This document shows, piece after piece, positions 52,601-60,596 of a stretch of DNA of 64,000 bases. Position 1 is the stretch's first letter. Each line of letters begins with the position of its first letter. The stretch spans positions 1-64,000 of the forward strand of contig JAAFJG010000010.1 of the NCBI GenBank assembly GCA_013298075.1. Direction: 5' to 3'. Position numbers and translations under genes: made by a program. The notes beneath the pieces were generated by a model, which saw only the letters and a list, made by a program, of their open reading frames with translations, was not told where the DNA came from and searched no databases. This DNA is from Cytophagales bacterium. Lineage in GTDB: Bacteria; Bacteroidota; Bacteroidia; Cytophagales; Microscillaceae.

Positions 52601-52817
52601 TTTGGTTCTTAGGAAATTTGTGCGAAAGATGAATTTTTTTTGAAATGTGTTTTTTGAATTGCCTCCAGATTTATTTGGAGTATAATATAAAATTCAATTC
52701 TTTGCCTGAGCCGAAAATATTTCCGTTTTTCAAATTGATATTTTTCTATATTTTCAAGATAAATGGCTATTTATAATAGAATAAAATTAGACCCGCAATA
52801 ATTTCCCATGAACCAAA
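52601..52817 (+). repeat. Family A element, copy 9 (full length, best terminal repeats)
   Basis: The left end TTTGGTTCTTAGGAAATTTG and the right end CAATAATTTCCCATGAACCA are inverted copies over about 26 bp. Inside are GCCTCCAGATTTATTTGGAG, GCCTGAGCC (a degenerate GGCTTTAGCC hairpin) and AAATGGCTATTTATAAT. A further scrap with CAATAATTTTCTAAGAAACA lies at 52870-52892. Confidence 0.88.
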
Positions 52818-53040
52818 GGTTTTTTTTTGATGGAATTTTTTATACAAATAAATACTCAAAATAATTCCACAATAATTTTCTAAGAAACAAACTTTTTATG
52901 TATTATTTTCGTTATCAATTTGATGAAAATTAAGTATATGGAAATTCTTATTACAAAAACTCCCACAAATATTATATCTAATCCAATTAAAATAATGATT
53001 GATGTTGTTTTGGGGACTAAAAAAATATGAGCGTTTTTTT

Positions 53041-53160
53041 GAATCGAGAAATAAAAATTGATAAAAAATACTAAAAATTCAATAAAAAAGAAAAATTCAT
53101 TTTAATCTGAAAATTCGCATTATATATGTGCTAAAATCCTCGTCATTTTAAAAAAATTAT
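53041..53160 (+). repeat. Family D repeat, copy 3 (diverged)
   Basis: Recognisable against copies 1 and 2 by AAAATTGATAAAAAATACTA, TTTTAATCTGAAAATTCGCA and TGTGCTAAAATCCTCGTCAT, but with many changes. It ends 15 bp before the WD40 gene. Confidence 0.6.
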
Positions 53161-53175
53161 TACGCCTAAAAAATA

Positions 53176-54123
53176 ATGCAAAAAAATAATCAAATTATTA
53201 TCAATAAAAAAAATTCATTGGCAGGACACAAAGACTGTATTTATAAAATAACTGTTTCTTCGGATAAAAAAACGTTTTTTTCTGCTGATGGAACAGGAAT
53301 TGTAGCGAGATGGAATTTAGAAAACCCCGAAATTGGTGATTTAATTATCAAAGTTCCTAATTCTATTTATGCGATGGATTTATGGGAAAATATAGAAAAA
53401 TCAACAGAAAATTCGATAGAAAAATTAGTGATTGCCCAAAATTTTGAAGGTTTACATCTTATCAATCTCAAAGAAAAAAAAGAAGAAAAATCTATCAAAC
53501 TTACCAATGATTATATTTTTGATATTAAAATTATCCAAAAAAATATTTGGGTAGCTTGTGGGGATGGAACTATTATTATTGTAGATATAGAAAATTGGGC
53601 AATCAAAAAATATATCAAAACAACCGAAAAAAGTGCCAGAAAAATTACTTTTCATATTGATTTGCAAAAAGTTGCCGTTGGTTTTAGTGATTGTTCAATT
53701 CAAATTTTTGATATGAATACTTTTTTACCTTTGCATCATATAAAAGCACATCAAAATTCTGTTTTTGCTTTGCAATTTTCACCTTGTGGAAAATATTTGA
53801 TTTCAGGAAGTAGAGATGCACATCTAAAAATTTGGAATGTGTCCGATAATTTTACTATATATCGAGATATCGTTGCCCATTTATACGCTTTGAATGATAT
53901 TAGTTATAGTCAAAATGGAGAATATTTTGCCACTTGCAGTATGGATAAATCGATTAAAATTTGGGATAGTGAAACTTTTCAGTTGTTAAAAGTAATCGAT
54001 AAATCAAGGCACGCAGGACACGCCACGTCTGTCAATACCATCTCTTGGACTGATTTTAATGATTATTTACTTTCTGCAGGAGATGATAAATTTATTTCCG
54101 TTTGGGAGCTTGAAATTGAATAA
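53176..54123 (+). CDS. WD40-repeat protein
   Basis: A 315-aa cytoplasmic beta-propeller. Clear WD units include LAGHKDCIYKITVSSDKKTF...ARWNL, IKAHQNSVFALQFSPCGKYL...LKIWNV, IVAHLYALNDISYSQNGEYF...IKIWDS, and GHATSVNTISWTDFNDYL...ISVWEL; the remaining blades are more diverged, giving about seven. It is a scaffold for protein-protein contacts; the partner is unknown. The family is common in Cytophagales and usually found as a single gene, as here. Confidence 0.9.
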   Translation: MQKNNQIIINKKNSLAGHKDCIYKITVSSDKKTFFSADGTGIVARWNLENPEIGDLIIKVPNSIYAMDLWENIEKSTENSIEKLVIAQNFEGLHLINLKEKKEEKSIKLTNDYIFDIKIIQKNIWVACGDGTIIIVDIENWAIKKYIKTTEKSARKITFHIDLQKVAVGFSDCSIQIFDMNTFLPLHHIKAHQNSVFALQFSPCGKYLISGSRDAHLKIWNVSDNFTIYRDIVAHLYALNDISYSQNGEYFATCSMDKSIKIWDSETFQLLKVIDKSRHAGHATSVNTISWTDFNDYLLSAGDDKFISVWELEIE

Positions 54124-54242
54124 TTTCCCATGAACCATATTTTTAATCTAAAAAAGATAAAAAAAATAGATATATATAATTTTTTTTTAATAAAAACATA
54201 AAAAAAAATCTTATTTTTTTATGAAATATCAAAAATAAACTC

Positions 54243-54250
54243 TAAATTTG
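54243..54250 (+). promoter_or_regulatory. Promoter -7 box of rplS
   Basis: TAAATTTG, 53 bp before the rplS ATG at 54303. A TTG at 54261 would lie at the transcript's very 5' end and is unlikely as a start. Confidence 0.6.
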
Positions 54251-54302
54251 CACTCCAATTTTGAAAATAAAGTTTGATTGCTTATCCATATATAAAGGTA
54301 TT

Positions 54303-54671
54303 ATGAATCCATTAATAAAAAAACTTGTTGAATCTGAAAATTCTTCAATTCGTGCTAAATATCCAGATTTCAAATCAGGAGATACTATCAATGTTCACGT
54401 AACTATTCGTGAGGGAACGAAAGACCGCGTCCAACAATTCAAAGGCATCGTGATTCAACGTAGGAATCGCAACACAAACGGCGAAACTTTTACAGTTCGC
54501 AAAGTATCTAACGGCGTAGGGGTAGAAAGAGTATTCCCAATTTTATCACCCAATATCGCTCTTATCGAAATGATAAAACAAGGTTTTGTTCGCAGAGCAA
54601 GAATTTATTATATGCGTGGTAAAATGGGCAAAGCAGCCCGCATAAAAGATAAAAAAGTAGTTGTATCTTAG
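54303..54671 (+). CDS. rplS: 50S ribosomal protein L19
   Basis: A 122-aa bL19 with the family text FKSGDTINVHVTIREGTKDR, VQQFKGIVIQRR, TFTVRKVSNGVGVERVFPIL and RARIYYMRGKMGKAARIKDK. It sits at the 30S-50S interface. The start at 54303 (MNPLIKKLVESE) matches homologues; the TTG 42 bp upstream would add 14 unrelated residues. In many bacteria rplS is in an operon with rpsP, rimM and trmD; here it stands alone with its own promoter and terminator. Confidence 0.97.
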   Translation: MNPLIKKLVESENSSIRAKYPDFKSGDTINVHVTIREGTKDRVQQFKGIVIQRRNRNTNGETFTVRKVSNGVGVERVFPILSPNIALIEMIKQGFVRRARIYYMRGKMGKAARIKDKKVVVS

Positions 54672-54680
54672 AAAAACCAA

Positions 54681-54720
54681 AAATAAGTCATCAATTTTTT
54701 AGATTGATGACTTATTTTTT
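54681..54720 (+). terminator. Terminator of rplS
   Basis: A perfect 15-bp stem AAATAAGTCATCAAT / ATTGATGACTTATTT with a 7-nt loop and T run, 10 bp after the stop codon. Confidence 0.9.
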
Positions 54721-54899
54721 TGAAATGTATTTTTTGAATTGCCTATAGATTTATCTGGAGGTTAATATAAAACATAATTCTTGGCTTTAGCCGAAATTTT
54801 TATGTTTCTCAAATGGATATTTTTCTATATTTTAAAAATAAAAAAATATTCATATATATAGACCAAAATTAGCTCACCAATAATTTCATAAGAACCAAA
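54721..54899 (+). repeat. Family A element, copy 10, between rplS and the reverse transcriptase
   Basis: GAATTGCCTATAGATTTATC-TGGAGG, TTGGCTTTAGCCGAAA and the right terminal repeat CACCAATAATTTCATAAGAA are present. The left terminal repeat is replaced by the rplS terminator. It fills most of the 310-bp gap before the reverse transcriptase gene. Confidence 0.82.
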
Positions 54900-54940
54900 A
54901 AATTAGCATCAAAAAATTTGTAATCATAATAAATAATCAT

Positions 54941-54948
54941 TATCTTTG
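54941..54948 (+). promoter_or_regulatory. Promoter -7 box of the reverse transcriptase
   Basis: TATCTTTG ends 33 bp before the ATG at 54982, putting transcription at about 54955. The mRNA leader would be under 30 nt, leaving no room for a retron RNA on the same transcript upstream of the coding region. Confidence 0.65.
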
Positions 54949-54981
54949 CAGAATACTTCAACTTTTTATTATTTTGATTTT

Positions 54982-56364
54982 ATGACAAACTACGACAAAA
55001 TGCAAGAAATTCGCCAAGAAGTTGCTACGCTTGGGAAAGAATATTACATTATGCGAGAAATGTTGCGCACAGGTTTTCTGAAAATGTCAGAAGCAGACTT
55101 AGCAACTATCAAAGCAAACTTAGGTGAATTGACAAAAATAAATCAAGAATTGAATGAATTGAGCAAAGAACTCAAAGATATTCCTGATATTACGCCAATT
55201 ATTGCCGAAATTCGTAAAAATCGTATCGAAAAAGTAAGAACACAAAGACTTATTAAAAGAGTCGAAAAAGAAAAATTACTCACCCAAAGAAAAGAAAGAT
55301 TAGCAGAAAAGAAAAAAAATACGCCACAATATTTGGGCGATATTGCCAAAGGATTAAAATTTCAAGCAGAAAATGAACAAAAATTAAAAGATAAAAATTT
55401 ACCAAATCTCCCTGATTTACAAACATTATCTCACCTTTGTACGCTCACACGCGAGCAGTTACAATGGCTTTCTTATCATCGAAAAACAGCCAAAATAGAC
55501 CATTATACACGATTTAAAATTCCAAAACGTTCAGGCGGTTTGAGAACGATTGCTTCGCCAAAATCAAAATTAAGAGTGGTGCAAAAATGGATTTTAGAAA
55601 ATATTTTAGAAAAATTATCTATTCACGAGGCGGCAATGGCTTTTAATGCAGGTGCGTCTGTGGTCAAAAATGCCACGCCACATCTAAACGCTGAGGTGGT
55701 GATTAAAGTTGATGTCAAAGATTTTTTTCCATCTATTAAATTTAATCGAGTGACAGGTTTTTTCAAAAGTTTAGGATATAGTCAAGGAATGTCGTCTGTG
55801 TTGGGTTTGCTTTGTACTGATGCGATGCGTTTGAATGCAGAATTTGAAGGTGAAAAGTTTTTTGTAGCGATAGGAGAAAGATATTTGCCACAAGGTGCTT
55901 GCACTTCTCCGATTTTAACGAATTTAATTTGCAAAAAATTAGATGCAAGATTGAGTAAATTAGCCGAAAAATATGGTTTTGCTTACACACGTTACGCCGA
56001 TGATATGACTTTTTCGCACAAAGAAAAAGAGGCAAATATAAAAGCCATTTTAGGTTGGACTAAAAAAATATTAGCCGAAGAAAGTTTTGAACTCAAAAAA
56101 GAAAAAACTTCTGTGATGAAAAAATACCAAAGACAAACCGTTACAGGCGTATTAGTCAATCACGAAGAAACAAAAATTTCTCGAAAAGATATTAAAAAAT
56201 TTAGAGCATTTTTACATCAATATACGTTAATCGGGGCTGAAAAAATGTCTGAAAAATTAGGAAAAGATGCCACTGCTTACGGAAAAGGCTATTTTTCTTA
56301 TTTGAAAATGGTGAATATTACACAAGCCCAAAAATTTAAAGAAAGTTATAATTGGTTGGGGTAA
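54982..56364 (+). CDS. Retron-type reverse transcriptase with N-terminal coiled coil (460 aa)
   Basis: Residues 1-125 are a charged coiled coil and linker, and about 135-450 are the RT domain. RT motifs in order: FKIPKRSGGLRTIASPKSKL, AAMAFNAGASVVKNATPHL, VIKVDVKDFFPSI, LPQGACTSPILTNLICKKL, YADD at 338-341 (catalytic Asp pair), and VTGVLVN. The retron hallmarks NAxxH (N230-A-T-P-H234) and VTG (387-389) are both present. The long N-terminal extension and overall sequence pattern recall the myxobacterial Mx162/Sa163 type. I start at the ATG after the promoter; the TTG at 54946 lies in the -7 box. No msr-msd is apparent upstream or downstream, and no classical retron effector gene follows except a toxin-antitoxin pair. 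Confidence 0.9.
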   Translation: MTNYDKMQEIRQEVATLGKEYYIMREMLRTGFLKMSEADLATIKANLGELTKINQELNELSKELKDIPDITPIIAEIRKNRIEKVRTQRLIKRVEKEKLLTQRKERLAEKKKNTPQYLGDIAKGLKFQAENEQKLKDKNLPNLPDLQTLSHLCTLTREQLQWLSYHRKTAKIDHYTRFKIPKRSGGLRTIASPKSKLRVVQKWILENILEKLSIHEAAMAFNAGASVVKNATPHLNAEVVIKVDVKDFFPSIKFNRVTGFFKSLGYSQGMSSVLGLLCTDAMRLNAEFEGEKFFVAIGERYLPQGACTSPILTNLICKKLDARLSKLAEKYGFAYTRYADDMTFSHKEKEANIKAILGWTKKILAEESFELKKEKTSVMKKYQRQTVTGVLVNHEETKISRKDIKKFRAFLHQYTLIGAEKMSEKLGKDATAYGKGYFSYLKMVNITQAQKFKESYNWLG

Positions 56365-56502
56365 GAAAATATAAAAAAATACTTATTTTTATTGCGAATA
56401 GTAATATAGAAATTAGTTTAGCAATAATATATGTAATATCTAAACCATTTGAATATTTGTCAATTTATTTCTAAATTCCTAAAAAAAGTATATTTTATTA
56501 TT

Positions 56503-56510
56503 TATTTTTG
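56503..56510 (+). promoter_or_regulatory. Promoter -7 box of the PIN toxin-antitoxin pair
   Basis: TATTTTTG, 37 bp before the antitoxin ATG at 56547. The pair therefore has its own promoter and need not depend on reverse transcriptase transcription. Confidence 0.5.
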
Positions 56511-56546
56511 CGTTATAGAAAAGTAGTATTTTTAAAAAATAAGATT

Positions 56547-56744
56547 ATGGAAAGCATCATATTAAAACCTAAAACGAAAAAAAAAGAAAAAGAGGTTTTG
56601 ACAAAAATAAAAGAAATAGGTGGCGTTGATATTGAAAAAATTAGCAATGTCGAAAAGCCTGCCAAAAATACTAAAAATCTCAATATAAGAGATTTAAAAG
56701 GTATGTGGAAAGACTATGATTATGACATAAATATCAGAAAATAA
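56547..56744 (+). CDS. Small antitoxin-like protein upstream of a PIN toxin
   Basis: A 65-aa lysine-rich protein (MESIILKPKTKKKEKEVLTK...) whose C-terminal part LKGMWKDYDYDINIRK resembles the toxin-binding tail of VapB-type antitoxins in which a short aromatic/acidic helix inserts into the PIN groove. No ribbon-helix-helix or AbrB domain is certain. It ends 10 bp before the PIN gene. The ATG at 56547 follows the promoter; an earlier frame start at 56508 overlaps the -7 box. Confidence 0.75.
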   Translation: MESIILKPKTKKKEKEVLTKIKEIGGVDIEKISNVEKPAKNTKNLNIRDLKGMWKDYDYDINIRK

Positions 56745-56754
56745 ATCAAAAGTA

Positions 56755-57141
56755 ATGAACAAAAAAATAGTTTTGTGTGATACAAATATTTTTGTTAAAA
56801 TTTTTCGTGGTGATGAGATTGTACTCGAACAACTTGAAAATATAGGCGTTGATTATGTAGCAATAAGTCCAATTATAAAATGCGAATTGTATAATGGATC
56901 CAGAAATAAACAAGATTTAAAAAAAGTAAAAACATATTTATCTGCCTATACAAATTATCATATAAGTACAGAAATATCTAAAAAATTTCAAGAACTCATC
57001 ACTACTTATGGATATTCTAAAAATTTAAAAGTACCTGATGCACTTATAGCTGCCACTTCTATTGTTGAAGGTCTATATTTATGGACTTTTAATATCTCTG
57101 ATTTTGATTTTATCGAAGAAATTAGGTTTTATAAACCTTAG
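56755..57141 (+). CDS. PIN-domain ribonuclease toxin (VapC type)
   Basis: A 128-aa PIN domain. The acidic catalytic residues are Asp9 (LCDTNIFVK), Glu44 (KCELYNGS), Asp95 (VPDALIAATSI) and Asp116/Asp118 in the last motif (TFNISDFDFI). VapC toxins cut tRNA or rRNA and are neutralised by the antitoxin encoded just upstream. Length is normal. It completes a type II toxin-antitoxin operon beside the reverse transcriptase. Confidence 0.92.
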   Translation: MNKKIVLCDTNIFVKIFRGDEIVLEQLENIGVDYVAISPIIKCELYNGSRNKQDLKKVKTYLSAYTNYHISTEISKKFQELITTYGYSKNLKVPDALIAATSIVEGLYLWTFNISDFDFIEEIRFYKP

Positions 57142-57192
57142 ATATTATCTCAACTACTATTATTTGAGTTTCTAATCTTTTTGTCAATTTTT

Positions 57193-59154
57193 ATGTATTT
57201 TTATTTAAAACAATTTCATTTCAATACAAGGCAAAAAACATTCGTAATATATTGTTTTTTTGCCTTTATCTCTTCTTATTTATTTGCTCAAAAATCAGAA
57301 ATAGATACCATTATTCATCTCGAAGAAGTAAAAATATTTGCACAAAGTATTCCAAAATTTGCGGTAGGTGCAAGTATAAAAAAAATAGATAGTAATACAA
57401 TATTTAATAATCAATCTGAAAATTTAGGAGAATTATTGATGCGACAAACAGGCATTTATTTCAAACAATACGGAGGAGGAATGTTGAGTACGCCAAGTTT
57501 TAGAGGAACAGGTGCTTCGCATACAGCAATTTTATGGAATGGCATCAATATCAATTCTTTAAGTTTGGGACAGAGTGATTTTAGTAGCTTTTTAGTCGGA
57601 AATTTTCAAAACATTGAAATTCAATCAGGCGGAAATTCTGCGTTATACGGAAGTGATGCGTTGGGTGGAAGTATTCATCTGGGTTCAGAAGTAGATTTTT
57701 CGAGTAAAAAAATCATTCAGATTTCACAACAATTCGGAAGTTTTGGGCAAAGAATGACTAATTTACAAACGATATTTGGAACAAAAAAAATAGAAAGTAA
57801 AACTAATTTTTATCAACAAAAAAGCCTCAATAATTTTTCATTTTCAAACCGAACTACTAAAGGTTTTCCTATCGAAACACAAAATAATGCAGGTTATCAA
57901 ACGACTGGTTTTCAACAAGAATTAAACATCAGATTGACACCACAAAAATATATAAGTTTTAAAAGTTGGTATCAACAAAGGCATCTCGAAATTCAACCTA
58001 CGATGAACGCCAACGAAGATAAAAATAGTTATACACATCAATTTGAAAGTAATTTGAGATTAGTGATGGATTTTGTGAACGTCAATCAAAATCGAAATAT
58101 TTTATTAAAATTAGCTTATATTGATGATAAATTTACCTATCAGAGTTCGAGTCAAACCAATACAAAAAGAGGTATTTTTCAAGGAAAATATGAAACAAAT
58201 ATCACCTCAAAATTATCGTTGCAAACTGGAATAAATGCAATTTTTATCCATACAGAAGTAGATAGTTATGCACAAAATTATCAAGAATTTAGAAACGATA
58301 TATTTGCTCTTTTACATTATCAATATCATAAAAATTTTAAACTAAGTTTGAATATAAGACAAGCGTTTATCAATCAAATATCTGCTCCTTTTTCGCCTTC
58401 TTTGGGTTTTGAATATCAATCAAATACAAAACAAAAAATATTTATTTCGGGTCTTATTTCACGAAATTTTAGGTTTCCGACTCTAAATGATAGATATTGG
58501 AATCCGGGTGGTAATATCAATTTGCGTCCTGAAAATAGTTGGAGTAGCGAAGTTTCTATTTCTACTTTATATCAATCTAACACTAAAAAATGGGCTATCA
58601 AACCAAAAATTACGGCGTATAAAATGTGGGTCAATGATTGGATTTTATGGCAAAATATAGGCAATCTTTGGACACCTCAAAATCTTAGAAAAGTACAAAG
58701 TAGTGGTTTGGAAAATGAAATCGATATTGTTTATCAACATAAAAAAATAAATTTTTCTTTGAAATTAGGCTATCATTTTACAAAATCTATCAATATCGAA
58801 AATGAAAACACAATTAATCCACAATTTAATTTAAAACAATTACCTTATACGCCTTTTCACCGATTTTTTTCGCAATTTAATATACAAACTAAAAACTCAA
58901 GCATAGGCTTAAATGCACATTACACAGGGGTTCGTTTTGAAAATTTGGATAATAGAAATGATATTTTGGGAGCAGTTCCAGCGTTTTTTTTGGTGAATTT
59001 TAATTGTCATCACAATTTTCAATATAGAAAAAATAATTTTGGTATCAGTTTCAAAATAAATAATCTGTTGAATGAAAGTTATCAAAATTATTTATTTAGG
59101 GCAATGCAAGGGCGAAATTATCAAATAAGTTTAAATTATAAATTTAGAAACTAA
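57193..59154 (+). CDS. TonB-dependent outer-membrane receptor (BtuB-like)
   Basis: A 653-aa receptor. The signal peptide ends SSYLFAQ; the plug domain (about 45-165) has LGELLMRQTGIYFKQYGGGM, FRGTGASHTAILWNGININS and IEIQSGGNSALYGSDALGGS; the rest is a 22-strand barrel, with FRFPTLNDRYWNPGGN typical of cobalamin/siderophore receptors and a C-terminal aromatic strand ending LNYKFRN. It lacks a SusC-type N-terminal domain. The ligand is unknown; vitamin B12 is a guess from BtuB-like text. I start at the ATG at 57193 rather than the TTG at 57181. Its last 71 bp (59075-59145) recur exactly at 62233. Confidence 0.92.
   Translation: MYFYLKQFHFNTRQKTFVIYCFFAFISSYLFAQKSEIDTIIHLEEVKIFAQSIPKFAVGASIKKIDSNTIFNNQSENLGELLMRQTGIYFKQYGGGMLSTPSFRGTGASHTAILWNGININSLSLGQSDFSSFLVGNFQNIEIQSGGNSALYGSDALGGSIHLGSEVDFSSKKIIQISQQFGSFGQRMTNLQTIFGTKKIESKTNFYQQKSLNNFSFSNRTTKGFPIETQNNAGYQTTGFQQELNIRLTPQKYISFKSWYQQRHLEIQPTMNANEDKNSYTHQFESNLRLVMDFVNVNQNRNILLKLAYIDDKFTYQSSSQTNTKRGIFQGKYETNITSKLSLQTGINAIFIHTEVDSYAQNYQEFRNDIFALLHYQYHKNFKLSLNIRQAFINQISAPFSPSLGFEYQSNTKQKIFISGLISRNFRFPTLNDRYWNPGGNINLRPENSWSSEVSISTLYQSNTKKWAIKPKITAYKMWVNDWILWQNIGNLWTPQNLRKVQSSGLENEIDIVYQHKKINFSLKLGYHFTKSINIENENTINPQFNLKQLPYTPFHRFFSQFNIQTKNSSIGLNAHYTGVRFENLDNRNDILGAVPAFFLVNFNCHHNFQYRKNNFGISFKINNLLNESYQNYLFRAMQGRNYQISLNYKFRN
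59075..59145 (+). repeat. 71-bp direct repeat, copy 1 (3' end of the TonB receptor gene)
   Basis: The sequence from AAAGTTATCAAAATTATTTA to TTTAAATTATAAATTT is identical to 62233-62303. It encodes the receptor's last strand. The island genes lie between the two copies. Confidence 0.97.
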
Positions 59155-60542
59155 AATTTAATATTTATTTTTAAAAGTTTATTTTCAGTAGGCTGAATTA
59201 GTAAAATAGTATTTCCATAACTGTCTATTACTCCTGCATAACCCTTATTTGACGCTTTCACGATATATTTTCTATTTTCAATACTTCTTAATTTACAAAT
59301 ATTCCAATATTGCCATCTACCTATTTCTGAACCATTAAAAAAACCTTCACTTGCAAGCATAAAAATTATTTTGTCATTTTTTTTAATGTGTTTTCTCACA
59401 AAAAAACTATTAACCATTTCATAACAGATACCAATAAAAATGCTATTATCTTTGTCGATATCAAAAGAATGTTTATTTGAACTTGACTTAGAAAGATAAA
59501 TAGATGGAATATTCATGAAATATAACCATTCAGGTATATATTCTTCGATTGGTACAAAAAAATCTTTTTCTTTTATATTAATGTTGTCATTATGGCTTAT
59601 CTCAATAGCTACATTATGCTTATTATACCACATTCCAAAAATATTTTTTAAATTAGATTTTTCTTGTGATGATATTTTATTTAGACTTGCACCTACAATA
59701 ACTTTTGTTTTTGGATAATTAAATAAAATATTTTTAAGATTTATATATTGAACACTTTGGGTTAGTTCAGTTTCCCATACATTTTCTGAAAATATAGTTT
59801 CTGGAAGTAAAATATAGTCTGTGGTTTTAGTAATTTTTGATTTTATTAAGTCAATAATAGATGTCATTCTTTGTTTATCTTTTATTATTTGTGTATCAAA
59901 AGTTGATTGTAGAAATAATACTTCTAAACTTTTGTTTTTGGTTTGTTGTTGATGATTCTTTATTAATATTAAAGATAATGAGATAGGAAATAAAATCAGA
60001 CAACATAGTATTATAAAAAATGTTAATTTATCTTTATAGTATATGATGTAATAAATAATTAAGTTGCATAATAAAATCCAAAAAGAACCACCTAATAATG
60101 TAGTGTATTCATACCATTGAATGTATTGTGTATTTAAACTAAATATATTACCTAAAACTAACCAAGGAAATGATAAAAACCAATTATGATGGAGATATTC
60201 AACAATTACCCAAAAAACTATAAAAATGGGTGCTATTAAATAGTTTACTATATACTTTTTTACTATAATTGTTAGAAAAAAAGGAATAAACATCACAAAA
60301 GAGTTTCCTAGAATAGAAATTATGCCTTTTACTATATCTATATTATAAAGCCAAAATATTACTATATTATTTAGTATTATAATTAAAATAATATATTGTA
60401 AAATTTTATATTTATAATTAGATAATATTAAATAAAAAATCGGAATAAATGCAATAAAAGAGAACAATGGCTGATAATACCAACAAATTGTTTGAGATAA
60501 ACTAAAATATAGTATTTGTAGAAAGACTTGTTTTTTTGACAT
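59151..60542 (-). CDS. Apolipoprotein N-acyltransferase-like protein (Lnt family)
   Basis: A 463-aa protein. Six or more hydrophobic helices fill residues 5-210, then a nitrilase (CN_hydrolase) domain follows. The catalytic triad candidates are Glu in LLPETIFSEN, Lys in KEKDFFVPIEEYIPE (aligned with the KxHLVPFGE motif of Lnt) and Cys in IGICYEMVN. Lnt adds the third acyl chain to lipoproteins in the inner membrane. The nearest gene encodes a lipoprotein. It is more AT-rich than its neighbours. Its stop codon overlaps the TonB receptor's stop, at the island boundary. Start chosen at 60542, after a terminator hairpin. Confidence 0.85.
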   Translation of the reverse strand: MSKKQVFLQILYFSLSQTICWYYQPLFSFIAFIPIFYLILSNYKYKILQYIILIIILNNIVIFWLYNIDIVKGIISILGNSFVMFIPFFLTIIVKKYIVNYLIAPIFIVFWVIVEYLHHNWFLSFPWLVLGNIFSLNTQYIQWYEYTTLLGGSFWILLCNLIIYYIIYYKDKLTFFIILCCLILFPISLSLILIKNHQQQTKNKSLEVLFLQSTFDTQIIKDKQRMTSIIDLIKSKITKTTDYILLPETIFSENVWETELTQSVQYINLKNILFNYPKTKVIVGASLNKISSQEKSNLKNIFGMWYNKHNVAIEISHNDNINIKEKDFFVPIEEYIPEWLYFMNIPSIYLSKSSSNKHSFDIDKDNSIFIGICYEMVNSFFVRKHIKKNDKIIFMLASEGFFNGSEIGRWQYWNICKLRSIENRKYIVKASNKGYAGVIDSYGNTILLIQPTENKLLKINIKF

Positions 60543-60584
60543 AAAAATAAAAAATAAAGCATATTTAAAGTAATATGCTTTATT
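60541..60584 (-). terminator. Terminator-like hairpin between the lipoprotein and Lnt-like genes
   Basis: A 13-bp stem AATAAAGCATATT / AATATGCTTTATT with a 6-nt loop and, on the minus strand, a TTTTTTATTTTT run that ends at the Lnt-like ATG. It could terminate the lipoprotein transcript, or attenuate it in front of the Lnt-like gene. Confidence 0.75.
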
Positions 60585-60596
60585 TACATTCAAAAA

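Noticed and set aside
54721-54899. The hairpins before the reverse transcriptase as the retron msr-msd
   Set aside because: They belong to family A, which has ten copies elsewhere without a reverse transcriptase, and they lie upstream of the RT gene's own promoter.
57142-57192. Cobalamin riboswitch in front of the BtuB-like receptor
   Set aside because: Only about 50 bp separate the PIN gene and the receptor start, far too short for a cobalamin riboswitch, and no B12-box text is seen.
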